Below, piece after piece: positions 33,027-46,515 of a DNA stretch of 64,000 nt. Under the pieces are notes generated by a model. It had not been told where the DNA came from and ran no database searches. It was given only the letters and a program-made list of their open reading frames with translations. Position numbers and translations under genes: made by a program. Position 1 is the first letter of the stretch, and each line of letters opens with the position of its first letter. Source of the stretch: Siphonodentalium dalli. Taxonomy: Eukaryota; Mollusca; Scaphopoda; Gadilida; Siphonodentaliidae. The stretch is taken from the NCBI GenBank assembly GCA_032622095.1, contig CP136066.1, forward strand, positions 194,484,816 to 194,548,815, in the 5' to 3' direction.

Positions 33027-36000
33027 ACTTGACTTAGGTTTTCACCCCACAGGCTCCGATTTGGGGTTCACCATTTTAAGGGCCCATCATAGAGAATGGG
33101 TAGGAGTCTAAATATCTGGATTCTGGAAATATAATAATGATGTTGGGGGCATATATGGACAGTCGTGCATCTGTACATGACAAATATAAAGTTGACTTAG
33201 GTTTAAACTGCACAGGCTCAAATTTGGGGTTCACCATTTTAAGGGCCCATTGTAGAAAATGGGTAGGAGTCTAAATATCTGGATTCTTGGGATATAATAT
33301 GAACGTTGGGACATATATGAATCGTCCTGCATCCGTACATGACTAATATATAGCTGACTTAGGTTTTCACCGCATGGGCTCCAATTTGGGGTTCACCGTG
33401 TTAAGGGCCCATCATAGAGAATGGGTAGGAGTCTAAATATCTGGATTCTGGATGGAAATATAATATGAACGTTGGGACATATCTGGACCGTCCTGCGTCT
33501 GGACATGACCTACATATAGTTGACTTAGGTTTAAACTGCACGGGCTCCAATTTGGGGTTCACCATTTTAAGGACCCATCATAGAGAATGGGTAGGAGTCT
33601 AAATATCTGGATTCTGAAAATATAATATGAACGTTGGGACATATATGAATCGTCCTGCATCCCTATATGACTAATATATAGTTGACATAGGGTTTCACCG
33701 CACGGGCTCCAATTTGGGGTTCACCATGTTAAGGGCCCTTCATAGAGAATGGGTAGGAGTATAAATATCTGGATTCTTGCGATATAATATGAACGTTGGG
33801 ACATATATGAATCATCCTGCATCCGTACATGACTAATATATAGTTGACTTAGGGTTTCACCGCACGGGCTCCAATTTGGGGTTCATCATGTTAAGGGCCC
33901 TTCATAGAGAATTGGTAGGAGTCTAAATATCTGGATTCTTGCGATATAATATGAACGTTGGGACATATATGAATCGTCCTGCATCCGTACATGACTAATA
34001 TATAGTTGACTTAGGGTTTCACCGCACGGGCTCCAATTTCGGGTTCACCATGTTAAGGGCCCTACATAGAGAATTGGTAGGAGTCAAAATATCTGGATTC
34101 TTGACATATAATATGAACGTTGGGACATATATGAATCGTCCTGCATCCGTACATGACTAATATAAAGTTGACTTAGGGTTTCACCGCACGGGCTCCAATT
34201 TGGGGTTCACCATGTTAAGGGCCCTTCATAGATAACGGGTAGGAGTCTAAATATCTGGATTCTTGCGATATAATATGAACGTTGGGACATATATGAATCG
34301 TCCTGCATCCGTACATGACTAATATATAGTTGACTTAGGGTTTCACTGCACGGGCTCCAATTTGGGGTTCACCATGTTAAGGGCCCTTCATAGAGAATGG
34401 GTAGGAGTCAAAATATCTGGATTCTGGAAATATGATATGAACGTTGGGACATATATGAATCGTCCTGCATCCCTATATGACTAATATATAGTTGACTTAG
34501 GGTTTCACCGCACGGGCTCCAATTTGGGATTCACCATGTTAAGGGCCCTTCATAGAGAATGAGTAGGAGTATAAATATCTGGATTCTTGCGATATAATAT
34601 GAACGTTGGGACATATATGAATCGTCCTGCATCCGTACATGACTAATATATAGTTGACTTAGGATTTCACCGCACGGGCTCCAATTTGGGGTTCACCATG
34701 TTAAGGGCCCTACATAGAGAATTGGTAGGAGTCTAAATATCTGGATTCTTGCGATATAATATGAACGTTGGGACATATATGAATCGTCCTGCATCCGTAC
34801 ATGACTAATATATAGTTGACTTAGGTTTTCACTGCACAGGCTCCAATTTGGGGTTCACCATGTTAAGGGCCCTTCATAGCAAATGCGTAGGAGTCTAAAT
34901 ATCTGGATTCTTGGGATATAATATGAACGTTGGGACATATATGAATCGTCCTGCATCCGTACATGACTAATATATAGTTGACTTAGGTTTTTACCGCACG
35001 GGCTCCAATTTGGGGTTCACCATGTTAAGGGCCCTTCATAGCAAATGGGTAGGAGTCTAAATATCTGGATTCTTGGGATATAATATGAACGTTGGGACAT
35101 ATATGAATCGTCCTGCATCCGTACATGACTAATATATAGTTGACTTAGGGTTTCACCGCACGGGCTCCAATTTGGGGTTCACCATGTTAAGGGCCCTTCA
35201 TAGAGAATTGGTAGGAGTCTAAATATCTGGATTCTTGCGATATAATATGAACGTTGGGACATATATGAATCGTCCTGCATCCGTACATGACTAATATATA
35301 GTTGACTTAGGGTTTCACCGCACGGGCTCCAATTTCGGGTTCACCATGTTAAGGGCCCTTCATAGAGAATTGGTAGGAGTCTAAATATCTGGATTCTTGC
35401 TATATAATATGAACTTTGGGACATATATGAATCGTCCTGCATCCGTACATGACTAATATATAGTTGACTTAGGGTTTCACCGCACGGGCTTCAATTTGGG
35501 GTTCACCATGTTAAGGGCCCTTCATAGAGAATTGGTAGGAGTCTAAATATCTGGATTCTTGCGATATAATATGAACGTTGGGACATATATGAATCGTCCT
35601 GCATCCGTACATGACTAATATATAGTTGACTTAGGGTTTCACCGCACAGGCTCCAATTTGGGGTTCACCATGTTAAGGGCCCATCATAGAGAATGGGTAG
35701 GAGTCAAAATATCTGGATTCTGGAAATATAATATGAACGTTGGGACATATATGAATCGTCCTGCATCCCTATATGACTAATATATAGTTGACTTAGGGTT
35801 TCACCGCACAGGCTCCAATTTGGGGTTCACCATGTTAAGGGCCCTACATAGAGAATTGGTAGGAGTCTAAATATCTGGATTCTTGCGATATAATATGAAC
35901 GTTGGGACATATATGAATCGTCCTGCATCCGTACATGACTAATATAAAGTTGAATTAGGATTTCACCGCACGGGCTCCAATTTGGGGTTCACCATGTTAA

Positions 36001-39000
36001 GGGCCCATCATAGAGAATGGGTAGGAGTCAAAATATCTGGATTCTTGCGATATAATATGAACGTTGGGAGATATATGAATCGACCTGCATCCGTACATGA
36101 CTAATATATAGTTGACTTAGGGTTTCACCGCACGGGCTCCAATTTGGGGTTCACCATGTTAAGGGCCCTACATAGAGAATTGGTAGGAGTCTAAATATCT
36201 GGATTCTTGCGATATAATATGAACGTTGGGACATATATGAATCGTCCTGCATCCGTACATGACTAATATAAAGTTGACTTAGGATTTCACCGCACGGGCT
36301 CCAATTTGGGGTTCACCATGTTAAGGGCCCATCATAGAGAATGGGTAGGAGTCAAAATATCTGGATTCTGGAAATATAATATGAACGTTGGGACATATAT
36401 GAATCGTCCTGCATCCGTACATGACTAATATATAGTTGACTTAGGGTTTCACCGCACGGGCTCCAATTTGGGGTTCACCATGTTAAGGGCCCATCATAGA
36501 GAATGGGTAGGAGTCAAAATATCTGGATTCTGAAAATATAATATGAACGTTGGGACATATATGAATCGTCCTGCATCCCTATATGACTAATATATAGTTG
36601 ACATAGGGTTTCACCGCACGGGCTCCAATTTGGGGTTCACCATGTTAAGGGCCCTTCATAGAGAATGGGTAGGAGTATAAATATCTGGATTCTTGCGATA
36701 AAATATGAACGTTGGGACATATATGAATCATCCTGCATCCGTACATGACTAATATATAGTTGACTTAGGGTTTCACCGCACGGGCTCCAATTTGGGGGTT
36801 CATCATGTTAAGGGCCCTTCATAGAGAATTGGTAGGAGTCTAAATATCTGGATTCTTGCGATATAATATGAACGTTGGGACATATATGAATCGTCCTGCA
36901 TCCGTACATGACTAATATATAGTTGACTTAGGGTTTCACCGCACGGGCTCCAATTTCGGGTTCACCATGTTAAGGGCCCTACATAGAGAATTGGTAGGAG
37001 TCAAAATATCTGGATTCTTGACATATAATATGAACGTTGGGACATTTATGAATCGTCCTGCATCCGTACATGACTAATATAAAGTTGACTTAGGGTTTCA
37101 CCGCACGGGCTCCAATTTGGGGTTCATCATGTTAAGGGCCCTTCATAGATAACGGGTAGGAGTCTAAATATCTGGATTCTTGCGATATAATATGAACGTT
37201 GGGACATATATGAATCGTCCTGCATCCGTACATGACTAATATATAGTTGACTTAGGGTTTCACTGCACGGGCTCCAATTTGGGGTTCACCATGTTAAGGG
37301 CCCTTCATAGAGAATGGGTAGGAGTCAAAATATCTGGATTCTGGAAATATGATATGAACGTTGGGACATATATGAATCGTCCTGCATCCCTATATGACTA
37401 ATATATAGTTGACTTAGGGTTTCACCGCACGGGCTCCAATTTGGGGTTCACCATGTTAAGTGCCCTTCATAGAGAATGGGTAGGAGTATAAATATCTGGA
37501 TTCTTGCGATATAATATGAACGTTGGGACATATATGAATCGTCCTGCATCCGTACATGACTAATATATAGTTGACGTAGGGTTTCACTGCACGGGCTCCA
37601 ATTTGGGGTTCACCATGTTAAGGGCCCTACATAGAGAATTGGTAGGAGTCTAAATATCTGGATTCTTGCGATATAATATGAACGTTGGGACATATATGAA
37701 TCGTCCTGCATCCGTACATGACTAATATATAGTTGACTTAGGTTTTCACTGCACGGGCTCCAATTTGGGGTTCACCATGTTAAGGGCCCTTCATAGCAAA
37801 TGCGTAGGAGTCTAAATATCTGGATTCTTGGGATATAATATGAACGTTGGGACATATATGAATCGTCCTGCATCCGTACATGACTAATATATAGTTGACT
37901 TAGGTTTTCACCGCACGGGCTCCAATTTGGGGTTCACCATGTTAAGGGCCCTTCATAGAGAATTGGTAGGAGTCTAAATATCTGGATTCTTGCTATATAA
38001 TATGAACTTTGGGACATATATGAATCGTCCTGCATCCGTACATGACTAATATATAGTTGACTTAGGGTTTCACCGCACGGGCTCCAATTTGGGGTTCACC
38101 ATGTTAAGGGCCCTTCATAGAGAATTGGTAGGAGTCTAAATATCTGGATTCTTGCGATATAATATGAACGTTGGGACATATATGAATCGTCCTGCATCCG
38201 TACATGACTAATATATAGTTGACTTAGGGTTTCACCGCACGGGCTCCAATTTGGGGTTCACCATGTTAAGGGCCCTACATAGAGAATTGGTAGGAGTCTA
38301 AATATCTGGATTCTTGCGATATAATATGAACGTTGGGACATATATGAATCGTCCTGCATCCGTACATGACTAATATAAAGTTGACTTAGGATTTCACCGC
38401 ACGGGCTCCAATTTGGGGTTCACCATGTTAAGGGCCCATCATAGAGAATGGGTAGGAGTCAAAATATCTGGATTCTGGAAATATAATATGAACGTTGGGA
38501 CATATATGAATCGTCCTGCATCCGTACATGACTAATATATAGTTGACTTAGGGTTTCACCGCACGGGCTCCAATTTGGGGTTCACCATGTTAAGGGCCCA
38601 TCATAGAGAATGGGTAGGAGTCAAAATATCTGGATTCTGAAAATATAATATGAACGTTGGGACATATATGAATCGTCCTGCATCCCTATATGACTAATAT
38701 ATAGTTGACATAGGGTTTCACCGCACGGGCTCCAATTTGGGGTTCACCATGTTAAGGGCCCTTCATAGAGAATGGGTAGGAGTATAAATATCTGGATTCT
38801 TGCGATAAAATATGAACGTTGGGACATATATGAATCATCCTGCATCCGTACATGACTAATATATAGTTGACTTAGGGTTTCACCGCACGGGCTCCAATTT
38901 GGGGGTTCATCATGTTAAGGGCCCTTCATAGAGAATTGGTAGGAGTCTAAATATCTGGATTCTTGCGATATAATATGAACGTTGGGACATATATGAATCG

Positions 39001-42000
39001 TCCTGCATCCGTACATGACTAATATATAGTTGACTTAGGGTTTCACCGCACGGGCTCCAATTTCGGGTTCACCATGTTAAGGGCCCTACATAGAGAATTG
39101 GTAGGAGTCAAAATATCTGGATTCTTGACATATAATATGAACGTTGGGACATATATGAATCGTCCGGCATCCGTACATGACTAATATAAAGTTGACTTAG
39201 GGTTTCACCGCACGGGCTCCAATTTGGGGTTCATCATGTTAAGGGCCCTTCATAGCAAATGCGTAGGAGTCTAAATATCTGGATTCTTGCGATATAATAT
39301 GAACGTTGGGACATATATGAATCGTCCTGCATCCGTACATGACTAATATATAGTTGACTTAGGGTTTCACTGCACGGGCTCCAATTTGGGGTTCACCATG
39401 TTAAGGGCCCTTCATAGAGAATTGGTAGGAGTCTAAATATCTGGATTCTTGCGATATAATATGAACGTTGGGACATATATGAATCGTCCTGCATCCCTAT
39501 ATGGCTAATATATAGTTGACTTAGGGTTTCACCTCACGGGCTCCAATTTGGGGTTCACCATGTTAAGGGCCCTTCATAGAGAATGGGTAGGAGTATAAAT
39601 ATCTGGATTCTTGCTATATAATATGAACTTTGGGACATATATGAATCGTCCTGCATCCGTACATGACTAATATATAGTTGACTTAGGGTTTCACCGCACG
39701 GGCTCCAATTTGGGGTTCACCATGTTAAGGGCCCTTCATAGAGAATTGGTAGGAGTCTAAATATCTGGATTCTTGCGATATAATATGAACGTTGGGACAT
39801 ATATGAATCGTCCTGCATCCGTACATGACTAATATATAGTTGACTTAGGGTTTCACCGCACAGGCTCCAATTTGGGGTTCACCATGTTAAGGGCCCATCA
39901 TAGAGAATGGGTAGGAGTCAAAATATCTGGATTCTGGAAATATAATATGAACGTTGGGACATATATGAATCGTCCTGCATCCGTACATGACTAATATATA
40001 GTTGACTTAGGGTTTCACCGCACGGGCTCCAATTTGGGGTTCACCATGTTAAGGGCCCTACATAGAGAATTGGTAGGAGTCTAAATATCTGGATTCTTGC
40101 GATATAATATGAACGTTGGGACATATATGAATCGTCCTGCATCCGTACATGACTAATATAAAGTTGACTTAGGATTTCACCGCACGGGCTCCAATTTGGG
40201 GTTCACCATGTTAAGGGCCCATCATAGAGAATGGGTAGGAGTCAAAATATCTGGATTCTGGAAATATAATATGAACGTTGGGACATATATGAATCGTCCT
40301 GCATCCGTACATGACTAATATATAGTTGACTTAGGGTTTCACCGCACGGGCTCCAATTTGGGGTTCACCATGTTAAGGGCCCATCATAGAGAATGGGTAG
40401 GAGTCAAAATATCTGGATTCTGAAAATATAATATGAACGTTGGGACATATATGAATCGTCCTGCATCCCTATATGACTAATATATAATTGACTTAGGGTT
40501 TCACCGAACGGGCTCCAATTTGGGGTTCACCATGTTAAGGGCCCTTCGTAGAGAATGGGTAGGAGTATAAATATCTGGATTCTTGCGATATAATATGAAC
40601 GTTGGGACATATATGAATCATCCTGCATCCGTACATGACTAATATATAGTTGACTTAGGGTTTCACCGCACGGGCTCCAATTTGGGGTTCATCATGTTAA
40701 GGGCCCTTCATAGAGAATTGGTAGGAGTCTAAATATCTGGATTCTTGCGATATAATATGAACGTTGGGACATATATGAATCGTCCTGCATCCGTACATGA
40801 CTAATATATTGTTGACTTAGGGTTTCACCGCACGGGCTCCAATTTCGGGTTCACCATGTTAAGGGCCCATCATAGAGAATGGGTAGGAGTCAAAATATCT
40901 GGATTCTTGCGATATAATATGAACGTTGGGACATATATGAATCGTCCTGCATCCCTATATGACTAATATATAGTTGACTTAGGGTTTAACCGCACAGGCT
41001 CCAATTTGGGGTTCACCATGTTAAGGGGCCTTCATAGAGAATGGGTAGGAGTCTAAATATCTGGATTCTTGCGATATAATATGAACGTTGGGACATATAT
41101 GAATCGTCCTGCATCCGTACATGACTAATATAAAGTTGACTTAGGGTTTCACCGCACGGGCTCCAATTTGGGGTTCACCATGTTAAGGTCCCAACATAGA
41201 GAATGGGTAGGAGTCAAAATATCTGGATTCTGGAAATATAATATGAACGTTGGGACATATATGAATCGTCCTGCATCCCTATATGACTAATATATAGTTG
41301 CCTTAGGGTTTCACCGCACGGGCTCCAATTTGGGGTCCACCATGTTAAGGGCCCTTCATAGAGAATGGGTAGGAGTATAAATATCTGGATTATTGCGATG
41401 TAATATGAACGTTGGGACATATATGAATCGTCCTGCATCCGTACATGACTAATATATAGTTTACTTAGGGTTTCACCGCACGGGCTCCAATTTGGGGTTC
41501 ACCATGTTAAGGGCCCTACATAGAGAATTGGTAGGAGTCTAAATATCTGGATTCTTGCGATATAATATGAACGTTGGGACATATATGAATCGTCCTGCAT
41601 CCGTACATGACTAATATAAAGTTGACTTAGGGTTTCACCGCACGGGCTCCAATTTCGGGTTCACCATGTTAAGGGCCCATCATAGAGAATGGGTAGGAGT
41701 CAAAATATCTGGATTCTTGCGATATAATATGAACGTTGGGACATATATGAATCGTCCTGCATCCCTATATGACTAATATATAGTTGACTTAGGGTTTAAC
41801 CGCACAGGCTCCAATTTGGGGTTCACCATGTTAAGGGCCCTTCATAGAGAATGGGTAGGAGTCTAAATATCTGGATTCTTGCGATATAATATGAACGTTG
41901 GGACATATATGAATCGTCCTGCATCCGTACATGACTAATATAAAGTTGACTTAGGGTTTCACCGCACGGGCTCCAATTTGGGGTTCACCATGTTAAGGTC

Positions 42001-43020
42001 CCAACATAGAGAATGGGTAGGAGTCAAAATATCTGGATTCTGGAAATATAATATGAACGTTGGGACATATATGAATCGTCCTGCATCCCTATATGACTAA
42101 TATATAGTTGCCTTAGGGTTTCACCGCACGGGCTCCAATTTGGGGTCCACCATGTTAAGGGCCCTTCATAGAGAATGGGTAGGAGTATAAATATCTGGAT
42201 TATTGCGATGTAATATGAACGTTGGGACATATATGAATCGTCCTGCATCCGTACATGACTAATATATAGTTTACTTAGGGTTTCACCGCACGGGCTCCAA
42301 TTTGGGGTTCACCATGTTAAGGGCCCTACATAGAGAATTGGTAGGAGTCTAAATATCTGGATTCTTGCGATATAATATGAACGTTGGGACATATATGAAT
42401 CGTCCTGCATCCGTACATGACTAATATAAAGTTGACTTAGGGTTTCACCGCACGGGCTCCAATTTGGGGTTCACCATGTTAAGGGCCCTTCATAGATAAT
42501 GGTAGGAATCTAAATATCTGGATTCTTGCGATATAATATGAACGTTGGGACATATATGAATCTTCCTGCATCCGTACATGACTAATATATAGGTGACTTA
42601 GGGTTTCACCGCACGGGCTCCAATTTGGGGTTCACCATGTTAAGGGCCCTTCATAGAGAATGGGTAGGAGTATAAATATCTGGATTCTTGCGATATAATA
42701 TGAACGTTGGGACATATATGAATCGTCCTGCTTCCCTATATGACTAATATAAAGTTGACTTAGGTTTTCACCGCATGGGCTCCAATTTGGGGTTCACCAT
42801 GTTAAGGGCCCATCATAGAGAATGGGTAGGAGTCAAAATATCTGGATTCTGGAAATATAATATGAACATTGGGACATATATGAATCGTCCTGCATCCCTA
42901 TATGACTAATATTTAGTTGAGTTAGGGTTTCACCGCACAAGCTCCAATTTGGGGTTCATCATTTTAAGGGCCCACCATAGAAAATTGTAGTCTAAATATC
43001 TGTTTTCTTGGAATATATTA
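32974..43020 (-). repeat. 162-bp satellite array, right (reverse) arm, with higher-order repeats
   Basis: About 62 monomers, inverted relative to the left arm, each with AACGTTGGGACATATATGAA and CACCATGTTAAGGGCCC. Exact 162-bp spacing was seen at 41083, 41245, 41407, 41569 and 41731. The rare variant TTCTGAAAATATAATATG recurs at 33614, 36530 and 38637, which is 18 and then 13 monomers apart, showing large-scale duplication. The array ends at about 43020 in degenerate satellite. Confidence 0.95.
40873..42500 (-). repeat. 810-bp (5-mer) higher-order duplication
   Basis: Five consecutive monomers from about 40873 are repeated from about 41683, nearly base for base. They share rare variants such as GGTCCCAACATAGAG, GGGGTCCACCATG and TTATTGCGATGTAATATG. 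The 74-codon frames at 41214-41438 and 42024-42248 are identical for this reason only. Confidence 0.88.
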
Positions 43021-43025
43021 TGAAA

Positions 43026-44960
43026 GATTTTTAACTGCTGTAACGCTTGTATCGCTCTGTATCAAGGGTTACTACTGGGACGCAGGTAACGACGAGAAAT
43101 AAAAAAGATTTTTTAACTGCTGTAACGCTTGTATCGCTCTGTATCAAGGGTTACTACTGGGACGCAGATAACGACGAGAAATTAAAACGATTCCTTAAAC
43201 TGCTGTAACGCTTGTATCGCTCTGTATCAAGGGTTACTACTGGGACGCAGATAACGATGAGAAATAAAAACGATTTTTTAACTGCTGTAACGCTTGTATC
43301 GCTCTGTATCAAGGGTTACTACTGGGACGCAGATAACGACGAGAAATAAAAACGATTTTTAACTGCTATAACGCTTGTATCGCTCTGTATCAAGTGTTAC
43401 TACTGGGACGCAGATAACGACGAGAAATAAAAACGATTTTTAACTGCTGTAACGCTTGTATCGCTCTGTATCAAGGGTTACTACTGGGACGCAGATAACG
43501 ATGAGAAATAAAAACGATTTTTTAACTGCTGTAACGCTTGTATCGCTCTGTATCAAGGGTTACTACTGGGACGCAGATAACGACGAGAAATAAAAACGAT
43601 TTTTTAACAGCTGTAACGCTTGTATCGCTCTGTATCAAGGGTTACTATTGGGACGCAGATACCGACGAGAAATAAAAACGATGTTTTAACTGCTGTAACG
43701 CTTGTATCGCTCTGTATCAAGGGTTACTACTGGGACGCAGATAACGATGAGAAATAAAAACGATTTTTTAACTGCTGTAACGCTTGTATCGCTCTGTATC
43801 AAGGGTTACTACTGGGACGCAGATAATCACTAGAAATAAAAAATGATTTTTTAACTGCTGTAACGCTTGTATCGCTCTGTATCAAGGGTTACTACTGGGA
43901 CGCAGATAGCGATGAGAAATAAAAACGATTTTTTAACTGCTGTAACGCTTGTATCGCTCTGTATCAAGGGTAACTACTGGGACGCAGATAATGCTGAGAA
44001 ATAAAAACGATTTTTTATCTGCTGTAACGCTTGTATCGCTCTGTATCAAGGGTTACTACTGGGACGCAGATAACGACGAGAAATAAAAACGATTTTTTAA
44101 CTGATGAAACGCTTGTATATCTCTGTATCAAGGGTTACTACTGGGACGCAGATAACGATGAGAAATAAAAACGATTTTTTAACTGCTGTAACGCTTGTAT
44201 CGCTCTGTATCAAGGGTTACTACTGGGACGCAGATAATCACTAGAAATAAAAACGATTTTTTAACTGCTGTAACGCTTGTATCGCTCTGTATCAAGGGTT
44301 ACTACTGGGACGCAGATAACGACGAGAAATAAAAACGATTTTTTAACTGCTGTAACGCTTGTATCGCTCTGTATCAAGGGTTACTACTGGGACGCAGATA
44401 ACGACGAGAAATAAAAACGATTTTTTAACTGCTGTAACGCTTGTATCGCTCTGTATCAAAAGTTACTACTGGGACGCAGATAACGACGAGAAATAAAAAC
44501 GATTTTTTAACTGCTGTAACGCTTGTATCGCTCTGTATCAAGGGTTACTACTGGGACGCAGATAACGATGAGAAATAAAAAAGATTTTTTAACTGCTGTA
44601 ACGCTTGTATCGCTCTGTATCAAGGGTTACTACTGGGACGCAGATAACGATGAGAAATAAAAAAGATTTTTTAACTGCTGTAACGCTTGTATCGCTCTGT
44701 ATCAAGGGTTACTACTGGGACGCAGATAATCACTAGAAATAAAAACGATTTTTTAACTGCTGTAACGCTTGTATCGCTCTGTATCAAGGGTTACTACTGG
44801 GACGCAGATAACGATGAGAAATAAAAACGATTTTTTAACTGCTGTAACGCTTGTATCGCTCTGTATCAAGGGTTACTACTGAGACGCAGATAACGATGAG
44901 AAATAAAAACATATTTTGTCAGCTTCTGTAACGCTTGTCCCGCTCTGTATCAAGGCTTTC
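43026..44960 (-). repeat. 82-bp tandem array, right arm
   Basis: About 23 units, the reverse complement of the left array: CTGCTGTAACGCTTGTATCG, CTCTGTATCAAGGGTTACTA, CTGGGACGCAGATAACGA, GAAATAAAAACGATTTT. Spacing is 82-83 bp. The same two subtypes occur (ATCACTAGAAAT and CGATGAGAAAT). It ends in the shared terminal sequence with GCTTGTCCCGCTCTG. Confidence 0.95.
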
Positions 44961-45017
44961 TACATGGGACAAAAACATACCCCCTTAACTTTTTGCTCAC
45001 GTTTCTTGCCATATCTA

Positions 45018-45100
45018 GCTGTCTGTAGCGTGTCCCAACAGAACGTATAACAGTAACAGTGCTGTATGTAGCGTGTCCCACCAGGACATATAACATACAA
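45018..45100. repeat. 43-bp minisatellite, continuation after the fold-back element
   Basis: Two units in the same orientation as 22680-22844 begin with GCTGTCTGTAGCG. The first six bases repeat those just before the element. Confidence 0.8.
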
Positions 45101-45314
45101 TATGGCGCATTTCTGTTAGACGTGTCTCATAACGCTCCGGAGACGAACCCAAAATAAAGAATTTATGAGTTAAATAGGACGATAGGAACACTTATATTTG
45201 TGTGTGAGACCTGGTGGAGTAGACTTATCCTTTGATGGTACAAGTTACCTTTTGCTGTACACATTTGAGACAGTTTGTTTGATCCCGGTGTGGTAACAAA
45301 ATAAAACAACACAA
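45101..45314. other. Short spacer before the LINE relic, no gene
   Basis: No similarity is visible. It could be the 5' end of the LINE-like element that follows. Confidence 0.3.
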
Positions 45315-46400
45315 ATGGCGGCAAGTGGTAACACTGTGTCCGAAGTAATAAATGAAGTGGCTAGCCAGGACACTGTAGCTGATATTATTAATGAAGTTGT
45401 TAGCCGGGATAGTACCAAAACATCTTTCAAACCATTCCAAGGGACCAAATCTGTAAAATAAGGTTTGTTCGACTTCAAATCGTTATACGGGGACTCGAAA
45501 AAACGCAAGATGCCAACCCCACCAGGTCGCAAAGTGCAACATAAACATCAACATTTTGTGACTATCGAGTCACTCGACCAAACCCTCATTTCTTTCAAGA
45601 ACACCATATTGGATGAATTAAAAGATACATTGGACTCACTAAAATCAATGGTAACATCATTCAATGATATGAAAATTACATTCAAAAATGACTGTGATGA
45701 AGTTCTGAGTAATGTGAACAAAACTCTCACTGAAGTTAAAACTAAGTGTGAAGACAATCATGGTGATATCAAAAAAATAATAAATAGACTAGACAGAATG
45801 GAAACGGAAAATAATGAGCTAAAACAGAGAAATAAACAGTTAGAACAAAAGCTAAACAGCTTGGAAAACACATCAGAAAGGAACTTTGACAAAGGGGAAC
45901 AGTACAATAGAAAGGGGTGCCTTAGATTTCACAATCTTCCTGTCTCAGACAGTGATACAAATGTTTTCAACATTAATACTACTTCCATAATCACCAAGAC
46001 CTGCAAAACCTATCTTGGAATTGACTTAAAGCAGTCTGATAGATATACATCTCACCCATTGGGTGGCATAAGAGAACAACAGGAAACAAAGCCGGATGGC
46101 ACAAGAAATGTAAAGAAAACTGTACTAGCTATCATCAGGTTTAATTTATGGGAGCCAAGGAAAGAAATCTACAACAAAAAGAAGGCTCTAAGAGGGGAAA
46201 CTGACATTATATAACAGAGGACCTCACAAAATATAACTATAGCTTAGTCTCTGAATTAAGAAGCTTAAAAAAGACAGGAAGATCGACTCATTTTGGACCT
46301 ACAATTGTAAGGTATATGCGAAGAAAACTGAAAACTCACAAAAGGTAAACATCAAGTCATTTGATGACATCTCAGGTCTGGTTTAGACAATTAGCAACTA
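45315..46400 (+). pseudogene. LINE ORF1-like protein (coiled coil plus RRM-like region), decayed
   Basis: ATG 45315 opens a frame interrupted in phase by TAA 45459-45461. It then continues open to 46214. Residues of the second part show a long coiled coil (LDQTLISFKNTILDELKD through KQRNKQLEQKLNSLEN). After it comes QYNRKGCLRFHNLPVSDSDT, resembling the R-x-x-x-L-R-I-x-x-L-P start of the RNA-binding domain in L1-type ORF1 proteins. After the stop the homology goes on one frame over (ITEDLTKYNYSLVSELRSLK, then HFGPTIVRYMRRK) to about 46350, and may shift once more. One nonsense codon and one or two frameshifts make it defective. No endonuclease or RT follows. Confidence 0.65.
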
Positions 46401-46471
46401 GCCCTCCAAATGGGCAAATGTATATATATAAACTGTATTTGAGATATACCATTTTTCAGAGATCATTCTGA

Positions 46472-46473
<2 letters not shown>

Positions 46474-46514
<41 letters not shown>
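46474..46514. repeat. (TA)n microsatellite
   Basis: About 20 TA dinucleotides just downstream of the LINE relic. Confidence 0.95.

Positions 46515-46515
<1 letters not shown>

Larger units (their letters stand above)
22845..45017. mobile_element. Giant non-coding fold-back element, 22.2 kb, nested inverted satellite arrays
   Basis: The left end ATATGGCAAGAAACGTGAGC and about 100 bp after it recur inverted at the right end (about 44914-45017). Going inward, an 82-bp tandem array (left 22905-24250, right 43030-44960) and a 162-bp satellite (left 26865-32973, right 32974-43020) occur on both sides in opposite orientation, meeting near 32980. GCTGTC flanks both ends (22839-22844 and 45018-45023) inside the host minisatellite, a possible 6-bp target duplication. 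There is no gene. The plan (tandem repeats inside long inverted repeats) is that of Drosophila FB elements, on a much larger scale. The arms differ in unit number and variants. An old satellite inversion is the alternative. Confidence 0.65.

Noticed and set aside
41214-42248. Two identical 74-codon minus-strand frames
   Set aside because: They are translations of a duplicated satellite block; other monomers are not open.
22905-44960. CRISPR-like appearance of the 82-bp and 162-bp arrays
   Set aside because: Units are contiguous tandem copies without variable spacers, and the DNA is eukaryotic.
22845-45017. Whole palindrome as an assembly artefact
   Set aside because: Arms differ in length, monomer variants and an arm-specific 2.6-kb block, unlike a mirrored read; not excluded without raw reads.
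45225-45757. Minus-strand frames opposite the LINE ORF1 relic
   Set aside because: Antisense shadows; the plus strand has coiled-coil and RNA-binding signatures.
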